A stretch of 64,000 nt of DNA from Salegentibacter holothuriorum (GTDB lineage Bacteria > Bacteroidota > Bacteroidia > Flavobacteriales > Flavobacteriaceae). Under the pieces are notes generated by a model. That model made no database searches and had not been told where the DNA came from. It saw only the letters and a program-made list of their open reading frames with translations. Where the stretch lies: assembly GCF_900168045.1 (NCBI RefSeq), contig NZ_FUYY01000001.1:372001-436000 (forward strand), read 5' to 3'. A program made the position numbers and the translations under genes. Below are positions 6,806 through 16,474 of this stretch, piece by piece; position 1 is the first letter of the stretch, and each line of letters opens with the position of its first letter.

Positions 6806-9130
6806 ATGAAAAGTTTACTTTTCTCATTGCTATTTTTAGCAGTGAGCCCTATTATATATGCCCAAAATACTTTTTCGGGCAACATTACTAATGCAGCAAC
6901 CGGAGAACCGGTATTTAGCGCAAATATTTATTTCCCAGAACTCGGTAAAGGCGATATGACTGATATTGATGGGGATTTCAGTATAGAAAATATTCCTAAC
7001 GGGAAATTTAAGGTGGTGGTTTCATCTGTTGGATTCGCTACTTATTCCAACGAAATAGACTTTCCAGGAACTTCCAATTTAAATATCGCATTGGAAAAAT
7101 CGGCCATAGAAATGGAAGAAGTGATTGTTTCTACTCCTTTTCACCAATTACAGAGTGAAAATGTGATGCGCGTAGAACGGGAAAATGTCGCAGACTTAAA
7201 TCAAAAAGGCGCTCTCACATTAAGTGACGGAGTTTCTCAAATTGCCGGAGTAGAAAGTTTAACTACCGGGGTGGGAATTGGAAAACCGGTAATAAGAGGT
7301 TTAAGCTCTAACAGGGTTTTGGTTTATACACAGGGAGTTAGATTGGAAAATCAACAATATGGAGATGAACATGGGCTTGGAATAAGCTCTAAGGGTATTG
7401 AAAGCGTTGAGGTTATAAAAGGACCTGCTTCCCTACTCTACGGAAGCGATGCTATTGGTGGTGTACTATACTTAAACCCTGAACGCTATGCAGCAGAAAA
7501 TAAAACCAATGCTGAAGCAGATATCAACTATTTCAGTAATACTCAAGGTTACCAGGGAAGTGTTATGGCTAAGACTTCCGGAGAAAAATTAAAGTTTCTT
7601 GCACGTGGAAGTTACGCTGCACATAGTGATTATGAGACAGGAACCGGGGAAAGAGTTACCAATACCCGTTTTAATGAAACCGATTTTAAAACAGGAGTTG
7701 GCTACCAGGATGCTAAGTTTAAAACCGATTTAAGGTATAATTTCAATAAATCTAATATTGGAATCCCTGAAGAGATTGGTGCACAATCTACAGATAAAGA
7801 GCCTCTTCTTCCCTATCAGGAAATAGATAATCATATTTTAAGTTTAGATAACAAAATTTACTTCAATAATTCGAGTATTGATGTTAAGATTGGTTATCAA
7901 TATAACAATAGAAAAGAATTTGAGGAACATCATCATGAAGAGGAACACAGCGAAGAGGAAGAACACGCTGAAGAGGAGCACGAAGAGGAAAGTGTAGACC
8001 ATCCGGCTTTAGAGATGCATCTTGAAACCTTAAATTATAACGTGAAATACAATTTACCACGAACTGGAAGATTTGAAACTATTTTGGGAGTTCAGGGAAT
8101 GCACCAAACCAATACCAATTACGGTGAAGAGCTTTTAATTCCTGATGCAACAACAACAGATTTTGGCGTATTTGCAACTACCCACTTGCATTTTGATAGG
8201 TGGGATTTTCAGGGAGGAATTAGGTATGATCTAAGAAATATTGATAGCGAAGCGGTAGCCCCTCACGAAGAGGAACACGCTGAAGGAGAACATGAAGAGG
8301 GAGAAGAGCACGCACATGAAACTGGCGAAATTTTAGCGGTAGATAAGTCTTATAAGAGCATAAACGGAGCTCTAGGGGCAAAATATATAATTACCGATAA
8401 GCTAAGCGCGCGTTTAAATCTTGCTACCGGTTTTCGAGCTCCCAACCTATCTGAATTAACTTCTAATGGAGCCCATCACGGAACTAATAGATATGAAGTT
8501 GGAGATCAAACTCTGAATAACGAACAGAATTTTCAGGTAGATCTTTCTTTAGAGTGGCGAAATAAACATTTTGAAGCTTTTGTAAACGGATTTCATAACT
8601 CCATAAGCGATTATATTTATTTGCAACCTACCGGAGAATTGATTGAAGAAAACCCTGTTTTTGAATATACACAGAATAATGCTGAGTTATACGGTGGGGA
8701 AATTGGACTTCACATTCACCCGCACCCATTAGATTGGTTGCACCTGGAAAGTAGTTTTGAAACTGTTACAGGGAAGAGAAATAATGGGGAATATTTACCT
8801 TTAATACCAGCGAACTCAATTACCAATACTTTTAGAGTAGAGTTTGAGAGTCCTGAAAACAAGGTGCAGGGCAAATATGCATTTGTACGATTAAAAAATG
8901 TTTTTGATCAAAATAATGTAAGTGCTTTTGAAACCCGAACCGGAGGCTACGGGCTTCTAGGTGTAGGATTTGGAGGTGAGTTTGCTATGAACTCTACAAA
9001 AATGAGCATTGGAGTAAGCGCGAATAATATTTTAAATAAAGATTATATCTCGCACCTTTCTCGTTTAAAGCCAGACGGTATTTCTAATATTGGTAGAAAT
9101 ATTTCGGTTTCGGTTAGATGGTTGCTTTAA
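6806..9130 (+). CDS. TonB-dependent outer-membrane receptor, probable metal uptake
   Basis: Protein of 774 residues. Signal peptide 1-20 (ending IIYAQ), a carboxypeptidase-regulatory-like domain at about 20-100 (GNITNAATGEPVFSANIYFP), a plug domain at about 110-220 with VIRGLSSNRVLV and GPASLLYGSDAIGGV, then a 22-strand-type barrel ending in an aromatic-rich strand (ISVSVRWLL). Two segments, at about 372-399 and 486-508, consist almost only of His and Glu (EEHHHEEEHSEEEEHAEEEH and HEEEHAEGEHEEGEEHAHE); in a barrel they are expected to be outside loops that catch divalent metal, as in ZnuD-type zinc receptors. Zinc is the best guess, with nickel, cobalt or copper possible. Confidence 0.92.
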   Translation: MKSLLFSLLFLAVSPIIYAQNTFSGNITNAATGEPVFSANIYFPELGKGDMTDIDGDFSIENIPNGKFKVVVSSVGFATYSNEIDFPGTSNLNIALEKSAIEMEEVIVSTPFHQLQSENVMRVERENVADLNQKGALTLSDGVSQIAGVESLTTGVGIGKPVIRGLSSNRVLVYTQGVRLENQQYGDEHGLGISSKGIESVEVIKGPASLLYGSDAIGGVLYLNPERYAAENKTNAEADINYFSNTQGYQGSVMAKTSGEKLKFLARGSYAAHSDYETGTGERVTNTRFNETDFKTGVGYQDAKFKTDLRYNFNKSNIGIPEEIGAQSTDKEPLLPYQEIDNHILSLDNKIYFNNSSIDVKIGYQYNNRKEFEEHHHEEEHSEEEEHAEEEHEEESVDHPALEMHLETLNYNVKYNLPRTGRFETILGVQGMHQTNTNYGEELLIPDATTTDFGVFATTHLHFDRWDFQGGIRYDLRNIDSEAVAPHEEEHAEGEHEEGEEHAHETGEILAVDKSYKSINGALGAKYIITDKLSARLNLATGFRAPNLSELTSNGAHHGTNRYEVGDQTLNNEQNFQVDLSLEWRNKHFEAFVNGFHNSISDYIYLQPTGELIEENPVFEYTQNNAELYGGEIGLHIHPHPLDWLHLESSFETVTGKRNNGEYLPLIPANSITNTFRVEFESPENKVQGKYAFVRLKNVFDQNNVSAFETRTGGYGLLGVGFGGEFAMNSTKMSIGVSANNILNKDYISHLSRLKPDGISNIGRNISVSVRWLL

Positions 9131-9156
9131 TAGTTTGTCTAAGAAATTTTCCAAAC

Positions 9157-9182
9157 CGTCAACCTGAGCTTGTTTCTTAATC
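9157..9182 (+). repeat. Fragment of the CTGAA inverted repeat (family R2)
   Basis: CGTCAACCTGAGCTTGTTTC resembles one end of the element at 26240-26335. Only one arm is present, so it is a remnant at best. Confidence 0.35.
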
Positions 9183-9225
9183 CAAAAGGTTAAATTAAGA
9201 AGTTAAACCAGGTTATATTTAAACC

Positions 9226-9266
9226 AAAAAGGCCTCACAAATTTCAAAAACTTATGAGGCCTTTTT
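9226..9266. terminator. Bidirectional Rho-independent terminator
   Basis: AAAAAGGCCTCA pairs perfectly with TGAGGCCTTTTT around a 17-base loop. It lies between the ends of two convergent genes (the receptor and the 79-residue protein) and can serve both. Confidence 0.88.
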
Positions 9267-9281
9267 ATTTTTGATTGTCTT

Positions 9282-9521
9282 TTATATAACTATTTTCTTT
9301 TTCCCCTCTACTTCAGGGTTATTGTCTTCTATATTATCTATATGGGTTAAGTCCTTCTTTTTTCTTTTTTTTATAAAGTTATAAGCAGCAATTCCTGCGC
9401 CTGCCGCTAATGCGCCAACTCCAAGTACGCTTGCCGGTTTCTTAAGTACTGCTTTTCCCGCTTTAAAAATAACGGCTCTTTTAAGCCATTTTACTCCTTT
9501 TTCAACTACTTGATTATTCAT
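9282..9521 (-). CDS. Small membrane protein, unknown
   Basis: Protein of 79 residues. A basic amphipathic start (EKGVKWLKRAVIFKAGKAVLKK), one hydrophobic Ala/Gly-rich segment at about 32-50 (SVLGVGALAAGAGIAAYNFI), a run of basic residues KKRKKKD, then an acidic stretch and KKKIVI. Single-pass membrane protein with a cytosolic basic belt is likely. It is backed by a terminator directly downstream and lies alone between the receptor and yihY. I do not recognise the family. Confidence 0.6.
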   Translation of the reverse strand: MNNQVVEKGVKWLKRAVIFKAGKAVLKKPASVLGVGALAAGAGIAAYNFIKKRKKKDLTHIDNIEDNNPEVEGKKKIVI

Positions 9522-9658
9522 AATTTATGTTTATTGGTTGATAGCATTTTTTCACTAATTTAAATATCGCAGTAATTCCTTAGGATAAGCGTTAAAGAGA
9601 TTTCAAATAACACAGTTTTAACGGTATGAAGTTTCTTTACAAAATTCAGTGTAAAATT

Positions 9659-10561
9659 TTAACTAAAAGAAGTAAGCTTCCTGGCATATCTTTCTGAAGC
9701 CGAATTAATTTGAGCACCTAATAAAACCGTAAAACATGTAATAGAAAGCCATAGCATCATTATAACTACTGCCGCAATAGAGCCGTAAACCTCCCCATAA
9801 CTTCCAAAATTACTCACGTAGAATGAAAATCCCCAGGAAGCGACTAACCATAGAATAGTTGCAACCAGAGCTCCGGGAATTACCCATTTTAGTTTAGGAT
9901 TAGTTCTGGCCGGGGCATACTTATAAATAACACAAAGGAAAAAACCAACAATGATAGCCAAAAGGGGCCAACGTAACCAGTTAATGAGGACTTCAATATT
10001 TTTGGGTAAACCGAATTGGCCTACAATAGCAGGAAAGGCTACAATTAAACCCATACTTAGAATTATCTGTATGATGGCGCCAAAAGTAAATAATAGGGTC
10101 AGTGCATTTTCTTTTATAAAACCACGTTTACTGTGGGTGTCGTAAGCTACATTTACACCCCTAAACAAAGATTTCATCCCCTTATTTGCACTCCAAATAC
10201 TAAAGACTATCCCCAATGCCATTCCCCAACCCAGGGTACTTCCTGAAGTAGAGATAAATTCCTGTAACCTATCTTCTACAATACCAAAAGCTTGCTCTGG
10301 AATCATAGACCCAATTTGTGTTAATTGTTCTTCAATTTGAGACGGACTCACCGCTAAACCATAGATAGAAACCAAAGCCATTATGGCCGGAAAAATCGCC
10401 AAAAATGAATAGAAAGCTACTCCCGCCGAAACTATTCCCAGATTGTTTTCGTCAATTTTGTCTTTTATTATAAATGCTATTTTCTTCCATCCGGAAAATG
10501 ATATTTTTGATGGTTTAGAAATTTCTGGCCTGCCGTTTTCAAATTCTGACATTTTATACAT
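9659..10561 (-). CDS. YihY/virulence factor BrkB family membrane protein (copy 1)
   Basis: Inner-membrane protein of about 300 residues with six predicted helices. The family core is visible: AGVAFYSFLAIFPAIMALVS near residue 47, GIVFSIWSANKGMKSLFRGV near 115, APARTNPKLKWVIPGALVA near 215 and YGSIAAVVIMMLWLSITCF near 260. The start may be either the ATG at 10561 or the one at 10552 (MSEFENG), which looks the more natural. Function of the family is unsettled; it is not a ribonuclease despite old names. A second family member, about 30 percent alike by eye, lies at 57337-58257. Confidence 0.93.
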   Translation of the reverse strand: MYKMSEFENGRPEISKPSKISFSGWKKIAFIIKDKIDENNLGIVSAGVAFYSFLAIFPAIMALVSIYGLAVSPSQIEEQLTQIGSMIPEQAFGIVEDRLQEFISTSGSTLGWGMALGIVFSIWSANKGMKSLFRGVNVAYDTHSKRGFIKENALTLLFTFGAIIQIILSMGLIVAFPAIVGQFGLPKNIEVLINWLRWPLLAIIVGFFLCVIYKYAPARTNPKLKWVIPGALVATILWLVASWGFSFYVSNFGSYGEVYGSIAAVVIMMLWLSITCFTVLLGAQINSASERYARKLTSFS

Positions 10562-10575
10562 TTTACTTTTTAAAC

Positions 10576-10634
10576 AAACTACCTGAGGGAAAATCTGGGA
10601 GTATTTAAATACTCTATGATCTAGTAAAATACAT
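10576..10634 (+). repeat. Degenerate R1 repeat, 3' part
   Basis: ACTACCTGAGGGAAA and GTATTTAAATACTCTATGATCTAGTAAAATA line up with the 3' end of the R1 family (GTATTTAAATCTCGATTATCGAGTAAAA). The middle is missing. Confidence 0.4.
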
Positions 10635-10694
10635 AAATACCTCTAAACCAAATAAAAATAGCTGTTAAAGGCGCTTTAAAAATTTAATTAAAAC

Positions 10695-10723
10695 AAAAAA
10701 GGGATCCCGATATGAGATCCCCT
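10695..10723 (-). terminator. Terminator after the msrA-folE-102 aa operon
   Basis: On the minus strand AAGGGGATC and GATCCCTT pair around a short loop (ATCTCATATCGG region), followed by TTTTTTG. It lies 30 bases beyond the stop of the 102-residue gene. Confidence 0.75.
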
Positions 10724-10753
10724 TGTAGTAATAAACTATAATTTGTAAAAGTT

Positions 10754-11062
10754 CTAATCTATAATTTCAACATCAATCACCCTATTATTTTCTTGTTTGT
10801 TCTTACCCCAAACAAAAGTATAGAAGTACATTAAGGTAAAAGTTGGAATAATATCGGTTCCAGGAAGAATCTCTTCTATAAATACAAGTACCGATGCTAC
10901 TTTTCCTTTTTTACCTGGGTACATTTCACCCATTTTCCTGGCGGCATAAGGAGCCCATAATAGATCTAGAAAAGGGCCTACTAATGGAATTGCCATGGTG
11001 ACCATACCTAATGCATCATAAACAAGTCCTTTTATAAATAATTTATCTTTTAATAATTTCAT
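10754..11062 (-). CDS. Small membrane protein, unknown
   Basis: Protein of 102 residues. Two hydrophobic stretches at about 13-36 (LVYDALGMVTMAIPLVGPFL) and 55-88 (VASVLVFIEEILPGTDIIPT, FTLMYFYTFVWG) around a basic segment AARKMGEMYPGKKGK, then an acidic tail. Similar small proteins are common in Bacteroidota, but I know no function. It follows folE by 45 bp on the same strand and is followed by a terminator, so it is probably the last gene of the msrA-folE operon. Confidence 0.75.
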   Translation of the reverse strand: MKLLKDKLFIKGLVYDALGMVTMAIPLVGPFLDLLWAPYAARKMGEMYPGKKGKVASVLVFIEEILPGTDIIPTFTLMYFYTFVWGKNKQENNRVIDVEIID

Positions 11063-11107
11063 TTTGATTGCTTTTATCCTAATTAAAGCAAATAAAGTGC
11101 CAATATC

Positions 11108-11704
11108 CTATTTAAGATTTGAGCTAATAAGTTTTAAAAATTCATTCCTGGTTTCTATTTTTTCAAACTGCCCCCTAAAGCCTGAAGTGGTTGTAGCACT
11201 ATTTTGCTTTTGTACACCACGCATCATCATACACATATGTACGGCCTCTATCACTACCGCAACTCCTTTAGGTTTCATGGTTTTATTTATACATTCCAGG
11301 ATATCATGGGTTAAACGTTCCTGCACTTGCAATCTTCTTGCAAAAACATCTACAACCCTTGGTAATTTGCTTAAACCTACAATATGTCCATCAGGAATAT
11401 AAGCTATATGAGCTTTTCCGAAGAAAGGCAACATATGGTGCTCACACATAGAGTACAGCTCGATGTCTTTTACCACCACCATTTCGTCATAACTCTCCTT
11501 GAACATAGCTTTTTTTAAAATGGCTTCTGCATCCATTTTATAGCCCTGCGTTAAAAACTGCATAGCCTTAGCTGCTCTTTCAGGTGTTTTCTCTATCCCT
11601 TCGCGCTGAACATCCTCTCCTATTCCCTCAAGGATATTTTTATAATTCTCCTGAAGCCCATCGGTAACTTCAATATTATATTCTTCTTTAAATTTGTAAG
11701 CCAT
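11108..11704 (-). CDS. folE: GTP cyclohydrolase I
   Basis: Converts GTP to 7,8-dihydroneopterin triphosphate, the first step of folate (and queuosine precursor) synthesis. Zinc and catalytic blocks are intact: [19 protein letters not shown] near residue 84, [20 protein letters not shown] near 111 and [13 protein letters not shown] near 156. I start it at the ATG at 11704 (MAYKFKEEY), giving 198 residues; the longer frame to 11776 would run back into msrA and adds an unnatural N-terminus. The msrA stop is 5 bp upstream. Confidence 0.95.
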   Translation of the reverse strand: MAYKFKEEYNIEVTDGLQENYKNILEGIGEDVQREGIEKTPERAAKAMQFLTQGYKMDAEAILKKAMFKESYDEMVVVKDIELYSMCEHHMLPFFGKAHIAYIPDGHIVGLSKLPRVVDVFARRLQVQERLTHDILECINKTMKPKGVAVVIEAVHMCMMMRGVQKQNSATTTSGFRGQFEKIETRNEFLKLISSNLK

Positions 11705-11709
11705 CTTTT

Positions 11710-12252
11710 TTATTTCAATTTGTCTGCAAAGACTTCGGTTAGTTTTTTTATTTTGGGATCTATTATAAACTGGCAATACGGTTGCTGCCTGTGCTGGTTA
11801 TAGAAATCCTGGTGCTCTTTTTCGGCAATATAAAAATCTTTTACCGCAGTGATTTCGGTAACGATTTTCTTATCAAAAATTCCCTTTTCTTCAAGCTCTT
11901 CAATTACACTTTCAGCTATTTCTTTTTGGTTTTCTGAATGATAAAATACCGCACTTCTATATTGAGTGCCTACATCATTTTGTTGGCGGTTAAGGGTGGT
12001 AGGATCATGTGTTGCAAAGAAAACGTACAATAATTCCTGAAAGCTTATTACCTCTGGATTATATCTAATTTGAATAGCCTCGGCGTGGCCGGTTCTCCCG
12101 GTAATAATTTCCCGATAAGCAGGGTTTTTTATATTTCCCCCCGTAAATCCCGAAAGCACCGCTTCTACCCCTTTTAAACGTTGGAAAACAGCTTCTGTAC
12201 ACCAAAAGCAACCTCCTGCTAAAGTTGCAAGTTCTAAATTTTCTGAATTCAT
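11710..12252 (-). CDS. msrA: Peptide methionine sulfoxide reductase A
   Basis: Reduces the S epimer of methionine sulfoxide in proteins or free. The catalytic motif [11 protein letters not shown] gives Cys15; the supporting blocks [33 protein letters not shown] and [19 protein letters not shown] are all in place. Length 180 is normal, and there is no fused MsrB domain. No signal peptide, so cytosolic. Cotranscription with folE is suggested by the 5-bp gap. Confidence 0.96.
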   Translation of the reverse strand: MNSENLELATLAGGCFWCTEAVFQRLKGVEAVLSGFTGGNIKNPAYREIITGRTGHAEAIQIRYNPEVISFQELLYVFFATHDPTTLNRQQNDVGTQYRSAVFYHSENQKEIAESVIEELEEKGIFDKKIVTEITAVKDFYIAEKEHQDFYNQHRQQPYCQFIIDPKIKKLTEVFADKLK

Positions 12253-12327
12253 AAATTAATTTTGTTTAGCAAATTTAAGGTATTAATAAACAAAAATACC
12301 GAGTTTAACTTGATTTTAAATTATAGC

Positions 12328-12358
12328 TTGTTCTCCATTGAGAACTATGATATATTTG
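12328..12358 (+). promoter_or_regulatory. Promoter of the DUF5916 gene
   Basis: TTG at 12328-12330 and TATATTTG at 12351-12358, spacer 20, match the Bacteroidota primary-sigma consensus. The -7 box lies inside the longest possible reading frame (from 12338), so the first two upstream ATGs would not be transcribed and the ATG at 12386 is the likely start. Confidence 0.55.
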
Positions 12359-12385
12359 AACTCATTTCTAGCAAATCAACAATTA

Positions 12386-14824
12386 ATGCATTCTAAATTC
12401 TGGTTTATTTCAATATTTTTCATTTTTACGCATCAAATTTCTGCGCAAGTTAATAGTCTTCCGCGTAAAAATTATATGGCCGTAGAAACACAAAAAGCTC
12501 CTACAATAGATGGAATTTTAGACGACCAGGCCTGGAACAAAGTGCCTGTGGCGAATAATTTTGTCATGTACTATCCCGGAGATGGAGATCCAATACCCGA
12601 AACGCATAAAACTATTGTAAAAGTAGTCTATGATGATAACGCCCTTTATATAGCCGCTACTTTAATTGACAAAAATGCAGCAAATATTGTAAAGCAATTT
12701 ACCCAAAGAGATAATTTGGAACAAAGTGATTATTTCCAGGTAGATATTAATACTTATGATGATGGTGAAAACCAAATTAGATTTGCAGTAACAGCGGCTG
12801 GAACCCGCGCTGATGCTAAAATAAGTGGGGAAAACGAAGATTTTGGTTTTAATATCGTTTGGGATGCAGCGGTTTCTCAAGATCAAAATGGCTGGTACGC
12901 CGAGATGCGTATTCCTTATGCTGCACTACGATTTCCGGAAAGCAATGCACAGGTATGGGGAATTCAATTTTTAAGACAAATTTCTCATGAAAATCAAAGT
13001 TATACCTGGAATTATGTAAATAAAGCTGTAGGAAAAATGAGCCAGCAAACAGGCTTAATTAGTGGAATAAAAAATATAAACCCTCCTACCCGATTGAGTT
13101 TCTACCCTTATACTTCTGCTGAAGTAGATAGATTTGATGGGGAAACCGAAACTAATTTTAATGCCGGTTTGGATGTTAAATACGGGATCAGCAAGGCATT
13201 TACCTTAGATATGACTTTGATTCCGGATTTTGGTCAAACTGCTTACGATGACGTAGAACTCAATTTGGGGCCATTTGAGCAAATATTTGGAGAAAATCGT
13301 GCTTTTTTTACTGAAGGAACTGAGCTTTTTACAAAAGGAGATCTCTTTTATTCAAGACGTGTGGGAAATACTCCTATTGGATTTAATGCGGCACAACGGG
13401 AAAAGCTTGAGAACGAAGAAATTCTTGAAAACCCAGAAAGAACCGATCTTATAAATGCATTAAAAGTTTCGGGAAGAACAGAGCGCGGCCTTGGGGTTGG
13501 TTTTTTTAATGCAGTGACAGCTGAAACTAAAGCCATTTTTAGAGATACCCTCACCGGTAATAACCGCGAAAAAGTGACCGAACCACTGGCTAACTATAAT
13601 ATTTTAGTCCTGGACCAGCGTTTTAACAAGAACTCTTCTATTAGTTTAATAAACACGAATGTTACAAGAGAGGGACATTTTAGAGATGGTAATGTAACCG
13701 GTTTTCTTTTTGATGTTTTTAATAAATCGAATTCCTTTAATGTAACCGGAGAAGCAAAAATGAGCAATGTGAACTTACCGGGACAAAATGAAACCGGCTT
13801 TGCTTCTGAATTTTCATTAAATCGAACTAAAGGCAATTTCAGGTATGGCATTTCTCACGAATTAGCCAATGAAACCTATGACATTAATGACCTGGGCATT
13901 AGTTTCACCAATAATTATAATAATTTTTATTTGAACACTTCCTATCAAATTTTCGAGCCTAGCGGAGTTTTCAATCAATATAATATAAAGGTTTATGCCA
14001 ATCATCAACGTAGATACCGCCCAGATATAAATGTAGCCAGCGGTGGCGGCGCAAGCATATTTGCTATGACCCGGGAAAGATTTGCCTTTGGTGGTTTTGC
14101 CGAAGTGAATTCGGCCTTTAAAGACTTTTTTGAACCGCGAAGAGCGAATACTTTTATTACCTACCAGCCAAACTTTAAAGGAAACGCGTGGGTCTCTTCA
14201 GACTATAGAAAGAAATTAGCTTTAGATATTCGTTCAACTTACCAGGTTTTTGGTGAGAATTCGCGCAAAAGTTTCAATTTTATCTTTAAGCCCAGAATTC
14301 GGATTAGCGATAAATTCCTGGTAATTTATGGTTTTGAATACGATAATGAGATTAATCGCCCCAGCTTCGTCACGCTTCAGCCTCGCGATATTATTTTTGG
14401 GAACAGAGATATGAGAAGTTTTGAAAATTCGCTGCAGGCAAATTATAACTTTACCACAAGACAGGGTTTAAGTTTAAGCTTTCGGCACTTTTGGTCGGTA
14501 GCTCAATTTCAGGAAGGTACATTTTCGAAATTAAATAAAGGTGGAAGTTTGTTATCAGTAAATTATAATCCTGAAGAAAATTACAATCCTGATGCTAATT
14601 TTAATATTTGGAACCTTGATCTAAGTTATCGTTGGCAATTTGCACCCGGTAGTGAAGCTATTTTATTATACAGAAATTCAATTTTTAATCAAGATGAATT
14701 GAGTAATCTCAATTTTCAACAAAGTTTAGATAATCTTTTTGCAAAACCTGCAAGACATAATCTTAGTCTGCGTATTGTATATTATATAGACTATAACCAG
14801 TTTAAAAACATATTCAGTTCTTAG
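12386..14824 (+). CDS. DUF5916 protein with CBM9-like N-terminal domain, outer-membrane type
   Basis: Exported protein of 812 residues from the ATG at 12386; signal peptide of about 20 residues ending HQISAQ. The part after it (APTIDGILDDQAWNKVPVA, then VKVVYDDNALYIAATLID) is a CBM9-like beta sandwich. The rest is the DUF5916 region with LIPDFGQTAYDDVELNLGPF, EIFGENRAFFTEGTELF-type motif and many alternating aromatic strands, probably a beta barrel in the outer membrane. Substrate and role are unknown; relatives often sit near peptidase or sugar genes. A reading frame continues upstream to 12338 but a promoter lies in it. Confidence 0.88.
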   Translation: MHSKFWFISIFFIFTHQISAQVNSLPRKNYMAVETQKAPTIDGILDDQAWNKVPVANNFVMYYPGDGDPIPETHKTIVKVVYDDNALYIAATLIDKNAANIVKQFTQRDNLEQSDYFQVDINTYDDGENQIRFAVTAAGTRADAKISGENEDFGFNIVWDAAVSQDQNGWYAEMRIPYAALRFPESNAQVWGIQFLRQISHENQSYTWNYVNKAVGKMSQQTGLISGIKNINPPTRLSFYPYTSAEVDRFDGETETNFNAGLDVKYGISKAFTLDMTLIPDFGQTAYDDVELNLGPFEQIFGENRAFFTEGTELFTKGDLFYSRRVGNTPIGFNAAQREKLENEEILENPERTDLINALKVSGRTERGLGVGFFNAVTAETKAIFRDTLTGNNREKVTEPLANYNILVLDQRFNKNSSISLINTNVTREGHFRDGNVTGFLFDVFNKSNSFNVTGEAKMSNVNLPGQNETGFASEFSLNRTKGNFRYGISHELANETYDINDLGISFTNNYNNFYLNTSYQIFEPSGVFNQYNIKVYANHQRRYRPDINVASGGGASIFAMTRERFAFGGFAEVNSAFKDFFEPRRANTFITYQPNFKGNAWVSSDYRKKLALDIRSTYQVFGENSRKSFNFIFKPRIRISDKFLVIYGFEYDNEINRPSFVTLQPRDIIFGNRDMRSFENSLQANYNFTTRQGLSLSFRHFWSVAQFQEGTFSKLNKGGSLLSVNYNPEENYNPDANFNIWNLDLSYRWQFAPGSEAILLYRNSIFNQDELSNLNFQQSLDNLFAKPARHNLSLRIVYYIDYNQFKNIFSS

Positions 14825-14968
14825 CTTGGGGATTTTCCTTAATTTGGCTAATTTTCACCAGCCCTAAATAAAACTATCTCAAAACAGATTGTAAAAAACT
14901 TTATTGGAGTGTTATTTTAATTTCGAGGAAAACTTTGGGCTTTTAAACCTTGATTATTACGCAAATAA

Positions 14969-15643
14969 ATGATTATAGCTAAGAATATTCATAAATACTA
15001 CGGAGACCTTCATGTATTAAAAGGTCTTGATCTTCATATAAAGAAAAGTGAAATTGTTTCTATAGTGGGAGCTTCAGGTGCTGGTAAAACCACTTTGCTA
15101 CAAATTTTAGGAACTTTAGATAAACCCGAAAAAAATAAGGAATCTTCCCTTGAAATAAACGATACCAATATTTACCGGCTTTCCTCAAAGGAGTTATCTA
15201 AATTTAGAAATAAGAATATTGGATTTATTTTTCAGTTTCATCAATTATTGCCTGAATTTACTGCACTAGAAAATATTTGTATCCCGGCATACATTCATAA
15301 TACCCCAAAGGAAAAAGCTGAAGAACGTGCCAAAGAGCTTTTAGGCTTTTTAGGACTTAAAAACAGGGCCAATCACAAGCCCGGAGAACTTAGTGGTGGT
15401 GAACAGCAGCGTATAGCAGTAGCCCGGGCCCTTATAAACAAACCCGCTGTAATTTTTGCCGATGAACCATCGGGAAATTTAGATACAGAATCTGCCGAAA
15501 ATCTTCACCAATTATTTTTTAAACTTCGGGATGAGTTTGAACAAACTTTTGTAATTGTAACCCATAACGAGGAACTTGCAGATATGGCTGATAGGAAAAT
15601 TACAATGCAGGATGGGAAAATTATTGATAAAAAGGAAATTTAA
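14969..15643 (+). CDS. lolD: ABC transporter ATP-binding protein, LolD type
   Basis: ATPase of 224 residues: Walker [10 protein letters not shown] near residue 34, Q-loop [18 protein letters not shown] near 86, signature [16 protein letters not shown] near 140, Walker [17 protein letters not shown] and the switch His in VTHNEEL. The [13 protein letters not shown] and DEPSGNLD motifs are those of the LolD/MacB branch, which releases lipoproteins from, or extrudes substrates at, the inner membrane with an FtsX-like permease. No permease is adjacent; the nearest one in the window is at 49230. The next gene follows 5 bp later. Confidence 0.9.
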   Translation: MIIAKNIHKYYGDLHVLKGLDLHIKKSEIVSIVGASGAGKTTLLQILGTLDKPEKNKESSLEINDTNIYRLSSKELSKFRNKNIGFIFQFHQLLPEFTALENICIPAYIHNTPKEKAEERAKELLGFLGLKNRANHKPGELSGGEQQRIAVARALINKPAVIFADEPSGNLDTESAENLHQLFFKLRDEFEQTFVIVTHNEELADMADRKITMQDGKIIDKKEI

Positions 15644-15648
15644 ATAGT

Positions 15649-16413
15649 TTGAAAAAAAGTGAACTTAAATCTTTTCTCGATTTCAAAGCCGAACAATATA
15701 ATACACCTGAGTTTATAGCTTCAGACCCTGTTCAAATCCCGCATTTATTCAGCAAAAAAGAGGATATTGAAATTGCTGGCTTCCTTACCGCTACCATTGC
15801 CTGGGGAAACCGAAAAAGCATTCTTAAAAATGCTAACCGATTGATGGAAATGCTGGATCACAGTCCGCATGATTTTATTTTGAATCACTCAGCAAGCGAT
15901 CTTGAAAATCTATCTGGCTTTGTACATCGTACATTTAACGAGACAGACCTTATTTTTTTTATTTCAGCATTAAAGAACATTTATAAAAACCACGGCGGGA
16001 TTGAAACCGTTTTCACTGAAAATGCTGAAATAAAATCACTCCAGCCGGCTATTCACGAATTCAAAAAAATATTTTTTGAAATTCCGCATCCCCACAGAAC
16101 TCAAAAACATGTGAGTGATCCCTTTAAGAATTCAGCTGCCAAAAGAATTAATATGTATCTACGGTGGATGGTAAGAGACGATAAGGCGGGAGTAGATTTT
16201 GGATTATGGAAAAAACTTGATGCTTCCCAATTAAGCTGTCCCCTGGATGTACATTCTGGTAATGTAGCACGAAAATTAAATCTACTAAAGCGAAAAGCCA
16301 ATGACGCTAAAGCCTTATCTGAATTAGATACTTCACTAAGAAAACTTGATGCTGCTGATCCCGTTAAATATGATTTTGCCCTCTTTGGCCTAGGAGTTTT
16401 TGAAAAATATTAG
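15649..16413 (+). CDS. TIGR02757 family protein
   Basis: Protein of 254 residues starting at a TTG (MKKSELKSFLDFKAE); no ATG is suitably placed. It matches the TIGR02757 family by DPVQIPHLFSKKEDIEIAGF, LTATIAWGNRKSILKNANRL and the later RWMVRDDKAGVDFGLW, with end block DPVKYDFALFGLGVFE. The family has no known function; a helix-hairpin-helix DNA-glycosylase-like fold has been suggested and the conserved VDFGLWKKLDASQLSCPLDV fits such an idea only loosely. It follows lolD with a 5-bp gap. Confidence 0.88.
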   Translation: MKKSELKSFLDFKAEQYNTPEFIASDPVQIPHLFSKKEDIEIAGFLTATIAWGNRKSILKNANRLMEMLDHSPHDFILNHSASDLENLSGFVHRTFNETDLIFFISALKNIYKNHGGIETVFTENAEIKSLQPAIHEFKKIFFEIPHPHRTQKHVSDPFKNSAAKRINMYLRWMVRDDKAGVDFGLWKKLDASQLSCPLDVHSGNVARKLNLLKRKANDAKALSELDTSLRKLDAADPVKYDFALFGLGVFEKY

Positions 16414-16474
16414 TAAACATTTAACAATATCCGTTAAATTTGTTAAATTTGAATTAATTCAATATTTTTAATAT

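Noticed and set aside
9659-10561. Ribonuclease BN (rbn) identity for the YihY proteins
   Set aside because: The old name is a misassignment; the proteins are integral membrane proteins without nuclease motifs.
11705-11776. Longer N-terminus for folE
   Set aside because: It runs into the end of msrA and gives no family-like residues.
12338-12385. Longer N-terminus for the DUF5916 protein
   Set aside because: A promoter -7 box lies within it, and the signal peptide only fits from the ATG at 12386.
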